64,000 nucleotides of DNA from Stemphylium vesicarium. Lineage: Eukaryota; Ascomycota; Dothideomycetes; Pleosporales; Pleosporaceae. Location: assembly GCA_004380135.1 (NCBI GenBank), contig QXCR01000037.1:62001-126000 (forward strand). The letters are read 5' to 3'. The notes beneath the pieces are model-generated. The model had not been told where the DNA came from. It did no database searches and saw nothing but the letters and a program-made list of their open reading frames with translations. Position numbers and translations under genes: made by a program. Numbering within the stretch: the first letter of the stretch is position 1; every line of letters begins with the position of its first letter. This document shows, one piece after another, positions 34,068-44,491 of the stretch.

Positions 34068-35440
34068 GGAGTATCTGGCAGATTTGTGAGCAAAACTGAT
34101 AGAGACGAATGTATGTTTCCTGTATCTTACCCATACACAAAGAGCAATTGAATCAGTCGCTGAATTATGTGCATCGATATGCACTGTTGCCTCTATCGCT
34201 GGTTCGCAAGCCTCTGTCTGCCGGAGAATAGGATAGTTCCTACTTATTCCATGGCAGCGTGTCGTTGTTTACTTGGTTTGACGTTAAGATTCCAAACTGT
34301 TAAGATCTGTCGCAGATCTCCAACGCTAGGGTTGCGCAACGTTGGTAACTCTGGCGTAGGCGATCTTTCCCTCAGTTGCTTAGGGCCTCTCATATCGCAT
34401 GTGTCCGTCGACGGACTTTCACCGCGACAGTGTTTCGGCGTCGTGAACGAATACATGGTGACGGAATGTGTTTGGTTCTGTCAACGGGATCGAAGGTCGC
34501 ACGTATTGATATAGTAGTCCAACGCGGTGCACACTGAACCGAGACCTAATAGCCGGGCATATATGTTGTTGAGTTGTAAGAAGTGATTGACTGAAATCCA
34601 CGGTGAGCGCGATTCTATGGCTATCGCGCTAACGCTGTTTAGGCATACTGAGGTGGTTCTTCCCACCCTAGAACGCATGCCTCGGTCAACAGCAAGCGCG
34701 TTGAGTGAGCATGTCCTATAGCAACTGCTTTGCTTGAGACCCGAACCTCCATCCATGCAGTTGTTTTGATCATCTCTCTCCTTTCGCGAGTCCAAGAGCT
34801 CCAGATCCCATGCCGTAAAGCTCTCGCCCGCCAGGTAAAAGAATCTTAACTGCAAAGGAGGAAAATGTCCATGATGTTTGGCTGCTCATAATCTATTCTT
34901 TCTTCGATATATGTATACTAATTAAACATTTCGCTTTTTCGTACTCTACTAACCATTATCCATCCATCCAAAAAAGAATTCCCAGGTTGAATCAGGGGGT
35001 ATTGTGATGCTTTCAGTCCGCCCGCACGAACGCAAAGAAGAAGAACAAGAAGAAGGCTATGACGAAGAAAGAGAGAGAGAAAAGAAGAAAGCGCCATCGC
35101 TATCCAAGAACATGATGCTTCTTCTTTCTCAAAAGCAGAGGCAGAGGCCGAGGCGCACTCCTCCCATTCAAGGTCTCGATGTCTACTCCATCGAAATTTG
35201 TGGGAGAGCACGCGGCAGTACGGAGAGCGCTCGATATACGCGATCCCAATGTCTGGCCGGATGATCGACGCTGTGTAGACGCGTACCCAGTGGGTGGAGT
35301 CTCACTGACAGTCAGCTTCTCCATCTCTTCAATCGCATCTTGGACACTGTGGCGGCGTCGGTCGACTACATCTACACCGCCAGCACTAGACACATGTCAG
35401 CACGCTTGCAGACTCAGAGCAAGCGAAGAGATGTGCAGGC
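34068..35440. other. Intergenic, 1.4 kb, with a possible small exon
   Basis: Between the degraded peptidase-like frame and the J-protein gene. A minus-strand frame at 35100-35390 (VQDAIEEMEKLTVSETPPTG, then SGQTLGSRISSALRTAAC) looks coding, begins just after a good acceptor (GCTGACATGTGTCTAG) and has no ATG at its head. It might be an unassigned exon or a small gene starting at the internal Met. A 124-residue frame at 34481-34855 (-) shows no domain. Confidence 0.35.
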
Positions 35441-37822
35441 TTAGGTCTGAAGGGTTTGAGACAACTTTTGTGCCTTTGTGCGCACATCCTTGCACTGTTG
35501 CAGCGCGATGATGTGATGTTCCTGTGCGACCTTCCATGTCTCCATGACACTCTCGTCTTCCTCCATCTTGGCCATGTAGCTCGTGAAGCCGAGTTTGTTT
35601 GTCGTCTCGCCGCGGTTGCGGATAAAGTGCTCGTCTAGATCCTCCATCTCCGCACTCCGCGCGGCGAAATGGCCAGTGAGCACGTTACAGTACTTTCTGT
35701 ACGATTTGACATAAGAGGCCATGCTTTCGAAGTATTTGTTGGCCGAGGCCAAATCCAACTTGGCGGGTACAGCAGGCGCCTTGGGTACTTCGGGGTACTT
35801 GAGGGTTTTGGCAGCGTTTGCCTTGATGGGATGGAAGTTAGAAGCTTCAGAGTTGAAAGGAAGTGCATCTCCTACAGAGGCCATTCCGCCAAGCCCATCA
35901 TTCTGGGGCTTGACCAGAGGCTCAATGAAGTCTGAACCTAGACCGTTTAGGCCTTGGGCAGAGGGCTTTGCCGTGCCAGAAGAGGCTGCAGTGGTGAAGC
36001 CGTTCGGCGTTGCGCCCGTGTTCAGGTTCGGTGCCCCAGACCCCGCAGCTGCACCATTCTTGTCATCGGATGAGGATGTTCCAGAGTCAATGTCCATTGC
36101 GTCCGCATCGCCATTTGTCGGCTCTTCCGCAAAAGCCTGATACTTTGGCCGGGACGCATCTTGTTTGTCTTGGACCTTGGAAGCACCATTCTGTTGCACA
36201 GAAGCCTTCCGTTGAGCCTTGGGTCGCTTTGTAGCCTCTGAGGGCCGACGGGGTGATGTCTCCTTCTTCTCGTTGTAAACCCAGTTCGGATCTTTGAACG
36301 TCTCTTGCCAATCCTGAGGACTGAACTTTGCAGCGTGAGGAGCCATCTGAGGCGGAGCAAAGTTGATGCCTGGAGGCGGACCAGGAGGCGGCGGAGGTAT
36401 TGGGTTGGCTTGAGCCTGCGCGAACGGGTTCGGTTGGCTAGTAAACGTATTGCGATCTGTTGCGTTGGGTTGTGGGGCTCTGCCGCGAGTCGGAGAGGCT
36501 CGACCTTTTCCATTGGCACCTTTTTGCACGTTAGGAGCAAAGTAACTACTGCTGCCTTCGAACTTGCCATGCCAGTCCGAAGGCGAGAATTTCATGTTAA
36601 TGCTTTCTTCACTCCTGCTCTTGAAACTATTGGGTATGTTTCCTGTTGCGCCGTTGCTCTGTCTTTTTGGATCGGGTGTCGTGAAGCCGCTCTGGGCCCA
36701 TGTCGGGGGAGGCGGCCTCGTAGCTTGCGGTGGGGGCGGAGGATCGCGGTGCTTGTTGCCCTGGGTGAAGACTTCAGGTTCAGACTCTTCGTCGCTTGAG
36801 TCGGGGTAGCCATGCGCAAAGGTCCTGTTAGTAGTTCCGTTAGGCCTAGCTCCCTGTGCCTTGCGACCCGAATCCGAGTATGCACCTGCATCCTGCGACG
36901 AGCTTGCCCTATGCGCGTAGGTTGGTGAGTTGCGCACACTAGCCGACCTGCCCAGACCCTCAAACATGGACGTTCGCTCTCCCCCAACATGCGAGTAGTA
37001 TGGTGTGCGCACGCGGTTGGCTTCCGAGTATGGGACGTCTTCGGTGTGGCTTTCCTTCGGAGGCGTGGTAGAACTGGGTGGTGTCGGAGCTGGACGTGCA
37101 TAGTTCCTATACGATGACCGCGCCTGACCCTCATCAACGCCTGGGGTGGAGGGGTCAAATCCCTGCTTGGATGAGGGCACTCTTGTGCTCTGGCTCCGTC
37201 CAAAGGGAGTACCGTTGGGGTTGTTTTGGGCGTTGGTGTGCGCGCTGCTATGCGTGTTTGGGTTGTGCTGTCGAGGATCCTCGCCCCGCGGTTGCTTCAT
37301 CTTCTGCCATGCCGTGAAGACATTTGCCCGAGCATCTGCATCCTTCGCCCTTGTGTCTGGCTTCTGCGCTGTTGGAGGCTGGCGAAAGTTCCTGTTCGAG
37401 AACCTGTCGGCGCCAGTGCTGTACGTGTTGTTGTGCTGGGGCGGAGGGGGACGCTGTGCTTGCGGCCTTGGAGGAGGGGCGCGATAGTAGGACCCAGCGG
37501 GCGTGGTTGTCGTGTACGCGTTCCGTGGCGGCGGCGGTGGTCTTGTGCGCGGTGTGTTGGGCGTGTTTGAAGGCGCAGAGACATTCCTGTATTTCCTCCT
37601 TTCTGCGTCATACTTTGCTCGCTGGGTTGGGTCGCATAGTATCTCGTGTGCCGCCTGGATCTCTTGAAATCGGACAACAAATTCGACCTCGCGCCCGGGA
37701 TTGCGATCTGGATGGTACTGCAGCGCGAGCGTTCGGAAAGCCTTGCGGATCTCGTTCTCGGTGGCGGTCGCAGATACCTTCAGGTCGGCGTAATAGTTTC
37801 GAGTGGGATCGGCTTTGACCAT
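35441..37822 (-). CDS. J-domain (DnaJ-like) Hsp70 co-chaperone with long disordered region
   Basis: Predicted 793 residues, single exon. The N-terminal J domain (about 9-75) has the Hsp70-stimulating HPD motif at 37-39 in LQYHPDRNPG, preceded by ENEIRKAFRTLAL and followed by IQAAHEILCDPTQRAKYDAE. Residues about 80-600 are Pro/Asn/Ser/Gln-rich disordered sequence with polyproline runs. The C-terminal about 150 residues are helical (ANKYFESMASYVKSYRKYCN, ESVMETWKVAQEHHIIALQQ) and probably a client or partner-binding domain. There is no Cys-rich zinc domain, so it is a class C J protein. The client is unknown. Confidence 0.9.
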   Translation of the reverse strand: MVKADPTRNYYADLKVSATATENEIRKAFRTLALQYHPDRNPGREVEFVVRFQEIQAAHEILCDPTQRAKYDAERRKYRNVSAPSNTPNTPRTRPPPPPRNAYTTTTPAGSYYRAPPPRPQAQRPPPPQHNNTYSTGADRFSNRNFRQPPTAQKPDTRAKDADARANVFTAWQKMKQPRGEDPRQHNPNTHSSAHTNAQNNPNGTPFGRSQSTRVPSSKQGFDPSTPGVDEGQARSSYRNYARPAPTPPSSTTPPKESHTEDVPYSEANRVRTPYYSHVGGERTSMFEGLGRSASVRNSPTYAHRASSSQDAGAYSDSGRKAQGARPNGTTNRTFAHGYPDSSDEESEPEVFTQGNKHRDPPPPPQATRPPPPTWAQSGFTTPDPKRQSNGATGNIPNSFKSRSEESINMKFSPSDWHGKFEGSSSYFAPNVQKGANGKGRASPTRGRAPQPNATDRNTFTSQPNPFAQAQANPIPPPPPGPPPGINFAPPQMAPHAAKFSPQDWQETFKDPNWVYNEKKETSPRRPSEATKRPKAQRKASVQQNGASKVQDKQDASRPKYQAFAEEPTNGDADAMDIDSGTSSSDDKNGAAAGSGAPNLNTGATPNGFTTAASSGTAKPSAQGLNGLGSDFIEPLVKPQNDGLGGMASVGDALPFNSEASNFHPIKANAAKTLKYPEVPKAPAVPAKLDLASANKYFESMASYVKSYRKYCNVLTGHFAARSAEMEDLDEHFIRNRGETTNKLGFTSYMAKMEEDESVMETWKVAQEHHIIALQQCKDVRTKAQKLSQTLQT

Positions 37823-38721
37823 GGTTGCGGCGAGAGTTGGGCGGAGAGGCGGGCAGAGAGTTGTCGAGAGGTCACTGTGAGCACTTGTAGGCGAATAGAG
37901 TCACAGCGTAGCCTAGCAGGATTCGCCCTTTCACTGCCTCGTGTCGTCGCCGGGCAGTGCTGCTCAGATGATGATGGTTGGTCGCGCGCGTGAACGTCGG
38001 AACATTGTGTATCGGAAGTTGAACCACGGTAGCAACAGGAATCTAGGCATGTCACTTCGTCAGCCGCGTGTCGTCAGTGCTGCAGAGTGGGCATGTCTAC
38101 CCTTTGCGTCTATTGGAGCTTTGATCGCTTATTGCGTTGGCGTCGTGGTGCTGCATGTGTTATGGGTTGGGCTGAGATGTTTTGGCTGAGAGGGGCCTAC
38201 GGCAACGCTTGCTCCAGCCTACAGGCATACCCTAGCGCAATCACCCAAAGCAAAAAGTACTCCTCGGCCCGTAAAGACTATGAAATTTGGACAGATCAAG
38301 CATATATTTCGCTCAAAATCACTGCAATGGACATGCAAAGCTGCCGTGTCTTGTTTTCGCCAAACATCTGACGTCGTTGGTGCAGCCAGCCTACCGACCG
38401 GTCAGCTACCCATGTGAAAGTCGTATATTCCGCCTTGGCCATGCCCAACCATGTACCACCCGCGTTTGCAAGGCAAATTTCGTCAGTGGAAATACTACAT
38501 CCTCAACCTCAACTACGTCATGTCACGACGCAAAGAGCCCGTTTCAAGTGTTGTCTTTCGTAAAGATCATGAATCCATGGTATTTGATTTTGAAAGTCCT
38601 GTCAGCCTTCATGCTGTTCGGAAGCTACATAGCCCAGGACATCCTTTGCCATTCACGCCAGCCCATACGCTTGAAACAATCGACCAGACGTCCCACCAAG
38701 CACACCACATGCTCAGCGCAT
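37823..38721. other. Intergenic: J-protein upstream region and eL15 3' side
   Basis: A 0.9 kb spacer between two minus-strand genes. The part next to 37822 is the presumed J-protein promoter. Frames on the plus strand that run into eL15 are antisense shadows. No other feature seen. Confidence 0.45.
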
Positions 38722-39623
38722 TTAGCGGTAGCGCCAGAGGGAGAGGGTGTTCTGCCTCTTCCAGGTCTTCCTCCTTCCGGCAGAGGTGTTGTTGAACTTG
38801 TGTCCACGGCCAAGACCACGGCTCTTCTTGCCGGTGGCGGTGAGACCACGGCTCTCGCGGTGCTTGTGGACGGGCTTGACGATCCAGTTGACACGAGGGT
38901 CGCGGCGGATGGCCTTGTGCTGGGGGTCGACGCAGATGACCTCGTAGTACTTGTAGGTAGAGTCCTGGTTGATCCAGTAGGAGTTGAGGACGCGGAGGTT
39001 GGCGCAGCGGCGGCCGACACGCTCCTCAGCGGTGGACTTGAGAGAGCGCTGGTACTTGAGCTGGTTGATACCTTGGTTGGTGGGCTTGCCTGTTGGTTCG
39101 TTAGTGTCTCGCTCGGAGTGAAAATTTCGTTGCTTGAAGCATACCGTAGGTGGCGCCCCTAGAAGTCAATGTTAGCTTTGTCCTTTACTTGGTGTTTGTT
39201 TTGCATTGTACGTACTTGGGAGCGGGCCTCTTGCGACCTCCACGGCGGACGCGGATGCGGTAGATAACGTAACCCTGCTTGGCCTTGTATCCGAGACGGC
39301 GGGCCTTGTCGGGGCGCGAGGGGCGGCTGGCGCGGTGGATGACCTTAAGTTGGCGAAGCTATCGATGCACTCTCAGCAAAGTTCAACGAGTACATCAATT
39401 GAGACGTGGAAGTCTCGGGGAATTGTGATCATACCTCCCAGCACTGTAGTATGTTAGCAGAGTCCATTTGCCAGCTCAATGGTGTATACGTACGCGAACG
39501 CGCATCAAGAAGCGCATCATGTCCGACTGCTTCTTCTTCTGAAGTTCTTCGACATCTACGGCGAATTAGCTGTGCACCTCGAATTGCGGGATCCCGTGTG
39601 CGCTTACACTTGAGGGCACCCAT
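38722..39623 (-). CDS. RPL15: 60S ribosomal protein eL15
   Basis: Universal large-subunit ribosomal protein of 203 residues, assembled from six exons: 39623-39608 (16 bases), 39555-39494, 39443-39435 (9 bases), 39358-39216, 39158-39145 (14 bases), 39089-38722. The sum is exactly 204 codons. Diagnostic stretches: MGALKYVEELQKKKQSD, RPDKARRLGYKAKQGYVIYR, KGATYGKPTNQG, VNWIVKPVHKHRESRGLTAT and a TLSLWRYR C-terminus. The 9-base exon encodes Cys-Trp-Glu of MRVRCWELRQ, matching the conserved RVxxWExRQ of other eL15 proteins. A likely 57-base 5' UTR intron (39680-39624) ends exactly at the ATG. The intron-dense 5' part is typical of fungal ribosomal protein genes. Confidence 0.96.
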
Positions 39624-40119
39624 CTGTCACGCTGTCAGTATACCGACTTCAAAAAATGTAGCAATGCGGCATGAACGTACCTTGACTGTTGGTTAGTAGA
39701 TTGTCGACGCTGTCGTGCTGAAGGTGTTGGCAAAAGATGGCCGCCCGATATTGTTCGCGTAGCTGTGTGGGGTGGTCTGTGCGAAGCGCTAGCCTGATGC
39801 GGTGTAGCGGTCGGGGCATAATAGTGGGGCATGCGAGAAAATGATGGCAGTAAGAACATCGCGACTGAACAGAAATTTCGTGATGAGCAGACATGCTATT
39901 ACTTATCAGGGGCTGAGCGCTCTGTATTGTTTATCTTAAGATCGAGTAATCGGAAACGGGAGTGAACATATTCTCAAGTTCTCGTATATGAGTCAATGCT
40001 ACTCTGGCTGCATCCCATTAAATGATATCTGTTGTAGGCTATGCGAAGCTCACACAATTTTGCACACCTCAAAGGGTTATTTTGCGACCTTCCAGATGCA
40101 TGGACGCTCCCCCGTTCTC
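39624..40119. promoter_or_regulatory. eL15 upstream region including a probable 5' UTR intron
   Basis: Reading on the minus strand, CAAG|GTACGTTC (donor at 39680) and GTGACAG (acceptor at 39624) define a 57-base intron abutting the eL15 start codon. The remaining about 440 bases carry the ribosomal-protein promoter and the 3' flank of the next gene; no known ribosomal-protein promoter element was identified. Confidence 0.5.
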
Positions 40120-40960
40120 TCAATGACCTTCATCCATTGGAAGTCCCTTGACCATTCTCTTGACGCCCCTCTCCGCATACCTCAAGCTCTTCTGCAATTC
40201 ATAGTCTAGCTCGGTATTTTCACCCCTACCCATAGTTGTGTCTCCATTAGCATCCAATCCAGTGATATCGCCTTCTATATCGGCCCCCAACGCCTTCTTC
40301 ACGTTCCTCAATGCCACCCTTGCCCCTAGTCTGAGTTGCTTGTCTGTCTCCTCGAGATCCTGCTTCCACGTATCTGCGACAGGGTGAGATTCTTCCATTC
40401 GGAGCTTCGAGATGATGCCATCTAGTCGTTGGTATTCATTGACCAGACCCTCGGAGGCATTCAAAACGTCGCTTGTCAAGGCATGTACTGGGTTGCTGCA
40501 GATGACTGTACCAGCAAAGGCCGGTGTCTCGCCTTGTAAGCCTTGATTTGACGGCCGTAGGGCGTTGGAGAAGGCGACGACCAGTTCGTCGTGTCGATGA
40601 TTTTGCACTGTCTTCCTGTAAACACTATTAACATCTGACTCCAACAACCCCGTCTCTGAAGAACTCGAAGGATACTCACGCCTGTCGTCTCCGTCGTGTT
40701 AACAACTCTCTGAGCGCCTTCTGGTCGGCTGCTATCGTTGCATAAAACTGCTTCTCCTCCTTCTCCACGTTCTTGGGTCTCTTGAGAAGCTGTCCGATTG
40801 CAAGCATCTGCCTGTAGTGTCTTCAGTTTCCAGAGTCTTGAGACGGCGGCCATAATACCTACTGACTCTCAGGCTTATTTGCGACGACGTTCCCGGAGAC
40901 TCTGGCTGGTTTGTGCCCCGCAGCAGCCTTTACCGGTGGTTGTGCACTTTTTCGCGCCAT
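40120..40960 (-). CDS. Small coiled-coil protein of unknown function (possible nuclear/kinetochore subunit)
   Basis: Predicted 241 residues in three exons (40960-40863, 40811-40680, 40615-40120), all phases consistent. A basic Pro/Lys/Ala-rich N-terminus (MARKSAQPPVKAAAGHKPAR) precedes helical segments (QQMLAIGQLLKRPKNVEKEE, IAADQKALRELLTRRRRQA, GLVNEYQRLDGIISKLRMEE, RVALRNVKKALGAD) and an acidic C-terminus. The layout is like small chromatin or kinetochore complex subunits, but I recognise no specific family, so the suggestion is weak. Confidence 0.75.
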
Positions 40961-41692
40961 GATGGAGAGGTTTTGCGAGCAAAGAACTGAGGTGTTGGGA
41001 TGGCGAGGTGAGTAGGACAGCAGACTGATGTAGGGAAGGTACGATCCGGTCAACAACACCAAATCAAGAAGGATTGGCTACTTACCCAGACAAGCTTCGT
41101 AGTAGCATTAGGGTAGACGGAGAACATGGAAACGTAAATCGGTTGATGCGAGCGGAAAATCACACGTCTCTTACGACGCTGTTGAGATCATGGTTTGGTG
41201 CAAGAAGCTTTTATCATTTTCGCCCTACGGGCATATACTTTGTGAGACATGCATGAGCTAATACCTAATTAATCGTATGCCCGTGGTGGATGTAACTTGT
41301 GAAGACCCCATCTGTCGAGTGAAAGTAATCGCATAAAAGGAATTTTGTGAAGGAAATTGAAGCAAAATCAGAAAAGAAAAGAATCGCAACCCCCATCTCT
41401 GTATTCTTCGGTAGTTGTCGCGGCCGTTGCCGTGATGTCTGAGGCCGTGAATGATGTGATGAGATGTAGTTTGTCTCGCTGAGTAGCCGCATTCGCCAAC
41501 ATGAACCCTAGAACAGTGTGCAGAAGAAAGCATAAAGAGAGAAAAACCTTGAAGTACAGTCGACATGGAGCTAGTCGCACGCTCAACTGTGAAAAGAATA
41601 CAGCAAATCACCGTAAAGAAGTTTTGACCAAGAACACCAGAATCTTAGATTTGCCGGAAATTTGTGGATGTCTTCATCTTGCTGTGCAGTGA
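40961..41692. other. Intergenic, 0.7 kb
   Basis: Between the start of the small coiled-coil gene and the stop of the PSP1-domain gene, both on the minus strand. Holds the promoter of the former and the 3' UTR of the latter; nothing else supported. Confidence 0.45.
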
Positions 41693-44491
41693 TCAAGCTT
41701 GGTTGCCGAAGGACATGTTTTGCATGCCACTCATCAAGGCGGGGTCGAAGTTGGAGTTGTGGTGAGCTGCAGTAGTAGCAGTGTGAGCACCACCGCCATA
41801 GGCGCTCGAGGTGCCGTTGTTCTGTCCAGCAGCCTGACCATAGTAGCCACCAGCGTTGTTCTGTCCGGCTCCGGAGGTGTAGGGGGCGTTTCCGCCGTAC
41901 GATGAGGGCGCATGGGCACCAAAAGTCTGGCCTGCGTTGGATGTGTAGTTGCGAGAAGCGGCATACCCGGCCGTAGTCGTAGTGGGACCATATCCTCCAC
42001 CGTAAGACGAAGGATAAGTCGAAGGTGGGTAGTAGCCTGCGCCGCCGTAGTTCATCGGGCTGCCACTTGCGGTTACGTTCGGATAGTAATTGCGGTACAT
42101 ATGAGGAGGCATCTGCTGGCCATGAGTCCAGGGCTGCATGTTGTACTGGGCCTGTGCAGGATAGGCAGGGATCTGGTGTGAGAAAGCGTGGAATCCCTCG
42201 TCATAGTTGCCATATGCAGCTTGGTTGCGAGCTTGGCCTATGAGAAGTCAGCAAGTTTGAAAGGTATAGAAGGAAGTGATAGACCTACCGTACTGCTGAG
42301 CTGGGCGGTTGGTGTTGGAGCCAAAGCCAGGACCAACGGAAAGAGGAGCGTTGGTGTTGGAGGTGAGGATAGCTCCGGGTCCGATAGCAGATGGTGGAGG
42401 GATCTGAGACATGCCCGCTGGGTTGACTACAGATGCGGGGTTGACAGCGGACATCCAGATGCGGACCTTATACTGCTTGAACAGGTCTGTGACGAGCTCG
42501 TTGAAATTGACGTAGGACTCAGCATAGTAGAAGTAAGTGAGCTTGTGGTAATCACTAGAATGTGTTAGTAGATGACATCGACTTCAGTACAGTGAAACTT
42601 ACGCCTGATATTCGGCGTCCAGTATCTCCATAGGCAGCTTGTGGTCAGCAGCCTTCTGCGCTCCGAGGCGCTTGGCCTTTGCTTCTCCGCCCTCCTTCTC
42701 GCGCAAGCCCATGATTTCATGCTGCTGTGCGAGGCGCTTGATCATCTTCGGCTTCAATGTCTCTGCTTCCTGTTGGCCTGCCATTCCAGTACGGCTCATG
42801 GGGTTCGGGAACCCGTTGGCGCGTGCGAGAGCACCAAGCATTCCAGAGTCGTTCTGAGTGCCGGCCAAGGAGTACTGAGAGAACATGACAAGCCAGCGGA
42901 AGTGCTCATCGTTCGCCTCGCTCTTGAACTTCTTGGCGTCCTCCATGGTCACGTCGGCATGGGTGACCTGACCGAGGTCGCAGCCACGGTCGCCCTCGAC
43001 AATGACAAGATCGCCACGGCGAATCTCAAGACCAGTGTTCTCGTACAGGTAGTAGATATCAGCTCGAGAGCACTTGAAGGTGACAACGAACAAGCGACGG
43101 GTAGGACGTCCAAGCACATGAGGGACAGCGTAAGGATTGGCAGCGGACATGGCAGTGTTGGGAACGATTGGGTCCGGGTGAGCTGCTGAGATAGCGGAGG
43201 AATTGATCGCGCGGGATGCAGGACCATAACCGGTGAAGTAGGCTGCGGCATCGAATGGCTCGTCTTCGTTGGCAGGGGAAGTCTGGCGTGGCGACATGTA
43301 CTCTTCTTCCTCTTCTTGGGTGTTGCTCAGGGTCGAGAGAGGCATCGTTGAATTATAGCTGCCGTAATGCGCAAATGAATGCCGACGACCTAGAGGATCC
43401 ATCTCTGCAGGAGAGATGTTGCCCGTTGTCCACTGCGGCTTCTGGGGGCTATCGACGATCTCAACCTCATGGTCTCGGTTGAGGAGAGAGACGTGCTCGC
43501 TGAATCGACGAGTAAGTCCTGGGGCTTGGTGGTGCACAGTCGGGTCAACATCCTCGAGCTCTTCAATAGCATACTCGCCAGTGTTGTTGTTGTATGAGGT
43601 GTTGCGCACACCGGCAGTGGTCTTGCGGCGCTGTTGTTGCAGTTGCGAGACCGGAGAGCCTGTGGAGGTAGCTCGGTTGCGAGCGCGTGCGTTCTCCATG
43701 GCAGCTTGCTTGAGCAAAGCTTGCTTCTGTTCGCGCTCCCAGTATCCGGCAGGCAGGCGAACTCCGTGCTCTGAGCCGTTAGATGACTCGATGTCGTCAA
43801 CGTCGTCCTCACGCAGCTGCGAGAGACCAACAGCAGGCTCACCTAGCAGGCTTGGCTTGGAGGGCCGGTGGCGGAGGTTGACACTGGTTTGCTGGCGCGA
43901 AAATCGGCTGACAGGATGGTGCTCGATATCCCCTTGTCCTATACTATAAGACTGAGATCTCACAGCTTTTCGAAATGGGTTTGGGGCCTGCTGATTGAGG
44001 AGGAAGCCAATGCCGTCATCGCCTTCAAGTGTGGTGGGGGAGGGAAGAGGTTTATCACCGGGAGGGTACGCAGAAGTAGGTGATGGAGCGACCTCCTTCA
44101 AGCGGCTGTTTGAACTTGTGGTGAAGCTAGGTGTGTTCCAGGGGAATGCGGAAGTGCTGGGTCGTGCTTGCTGTGGCAATTCCAACGATGGCGTAGTCGG
44201 CTGCGAGCCAGCAAACGAGACCGAGGGCAGCGAGAACTTGCGGTTCGGCTGGATGTCTTGAAGCCAACCAGAAGAAGGGCGTCGCACAGCAGGGTACGCA
44301 CCGGGGGCTGGACGAACAACTGGAGCCACGTGCTCACGATCATCATCACTGGATGCCAAGACATCGCTATCGGGGGTAGGCCGACGCAACAACTTCGACT
44401 TGTCGAGGGCAGAACCACCAACGGCCAGACCGCCTTTGTATGTGTTTGAGCTCATATTGAGTCTTCTTCTTGTCTTGAAGACGTCAGTCAT
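41693..44491 (-). CDS. PSP1 C-terminal-domain protein
   Basis: Predicted 899 residues in three exons (44491-42603, 42554-42289, 42237-41693). About 440 residues of Ser/Pro-rich disorder precede the PSP1 C-terminal domain: RRLFVVTFKCSRADIYYLYE, GDLVIVEGDRGCDLGQVTH, and the spliced YAESYVNFNELVTDLFKQYK VRIWMS. The tail is Gly/Tyr/Asn/Gln-rich (YGGGYGP, GQNNAGGYYGQ) and prion-like, ending in SGMQNMSFGNQA. Yeast PSP1 is a high-copy suppressor of DNA polymerase alpha mutations and a phase-separating granule protein; its biochemical role is unclear. A second possible start is the Met at 44453. The low-complexity tail makes RNA-granule localisation a reasonable inference. Confidence 0.9.
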
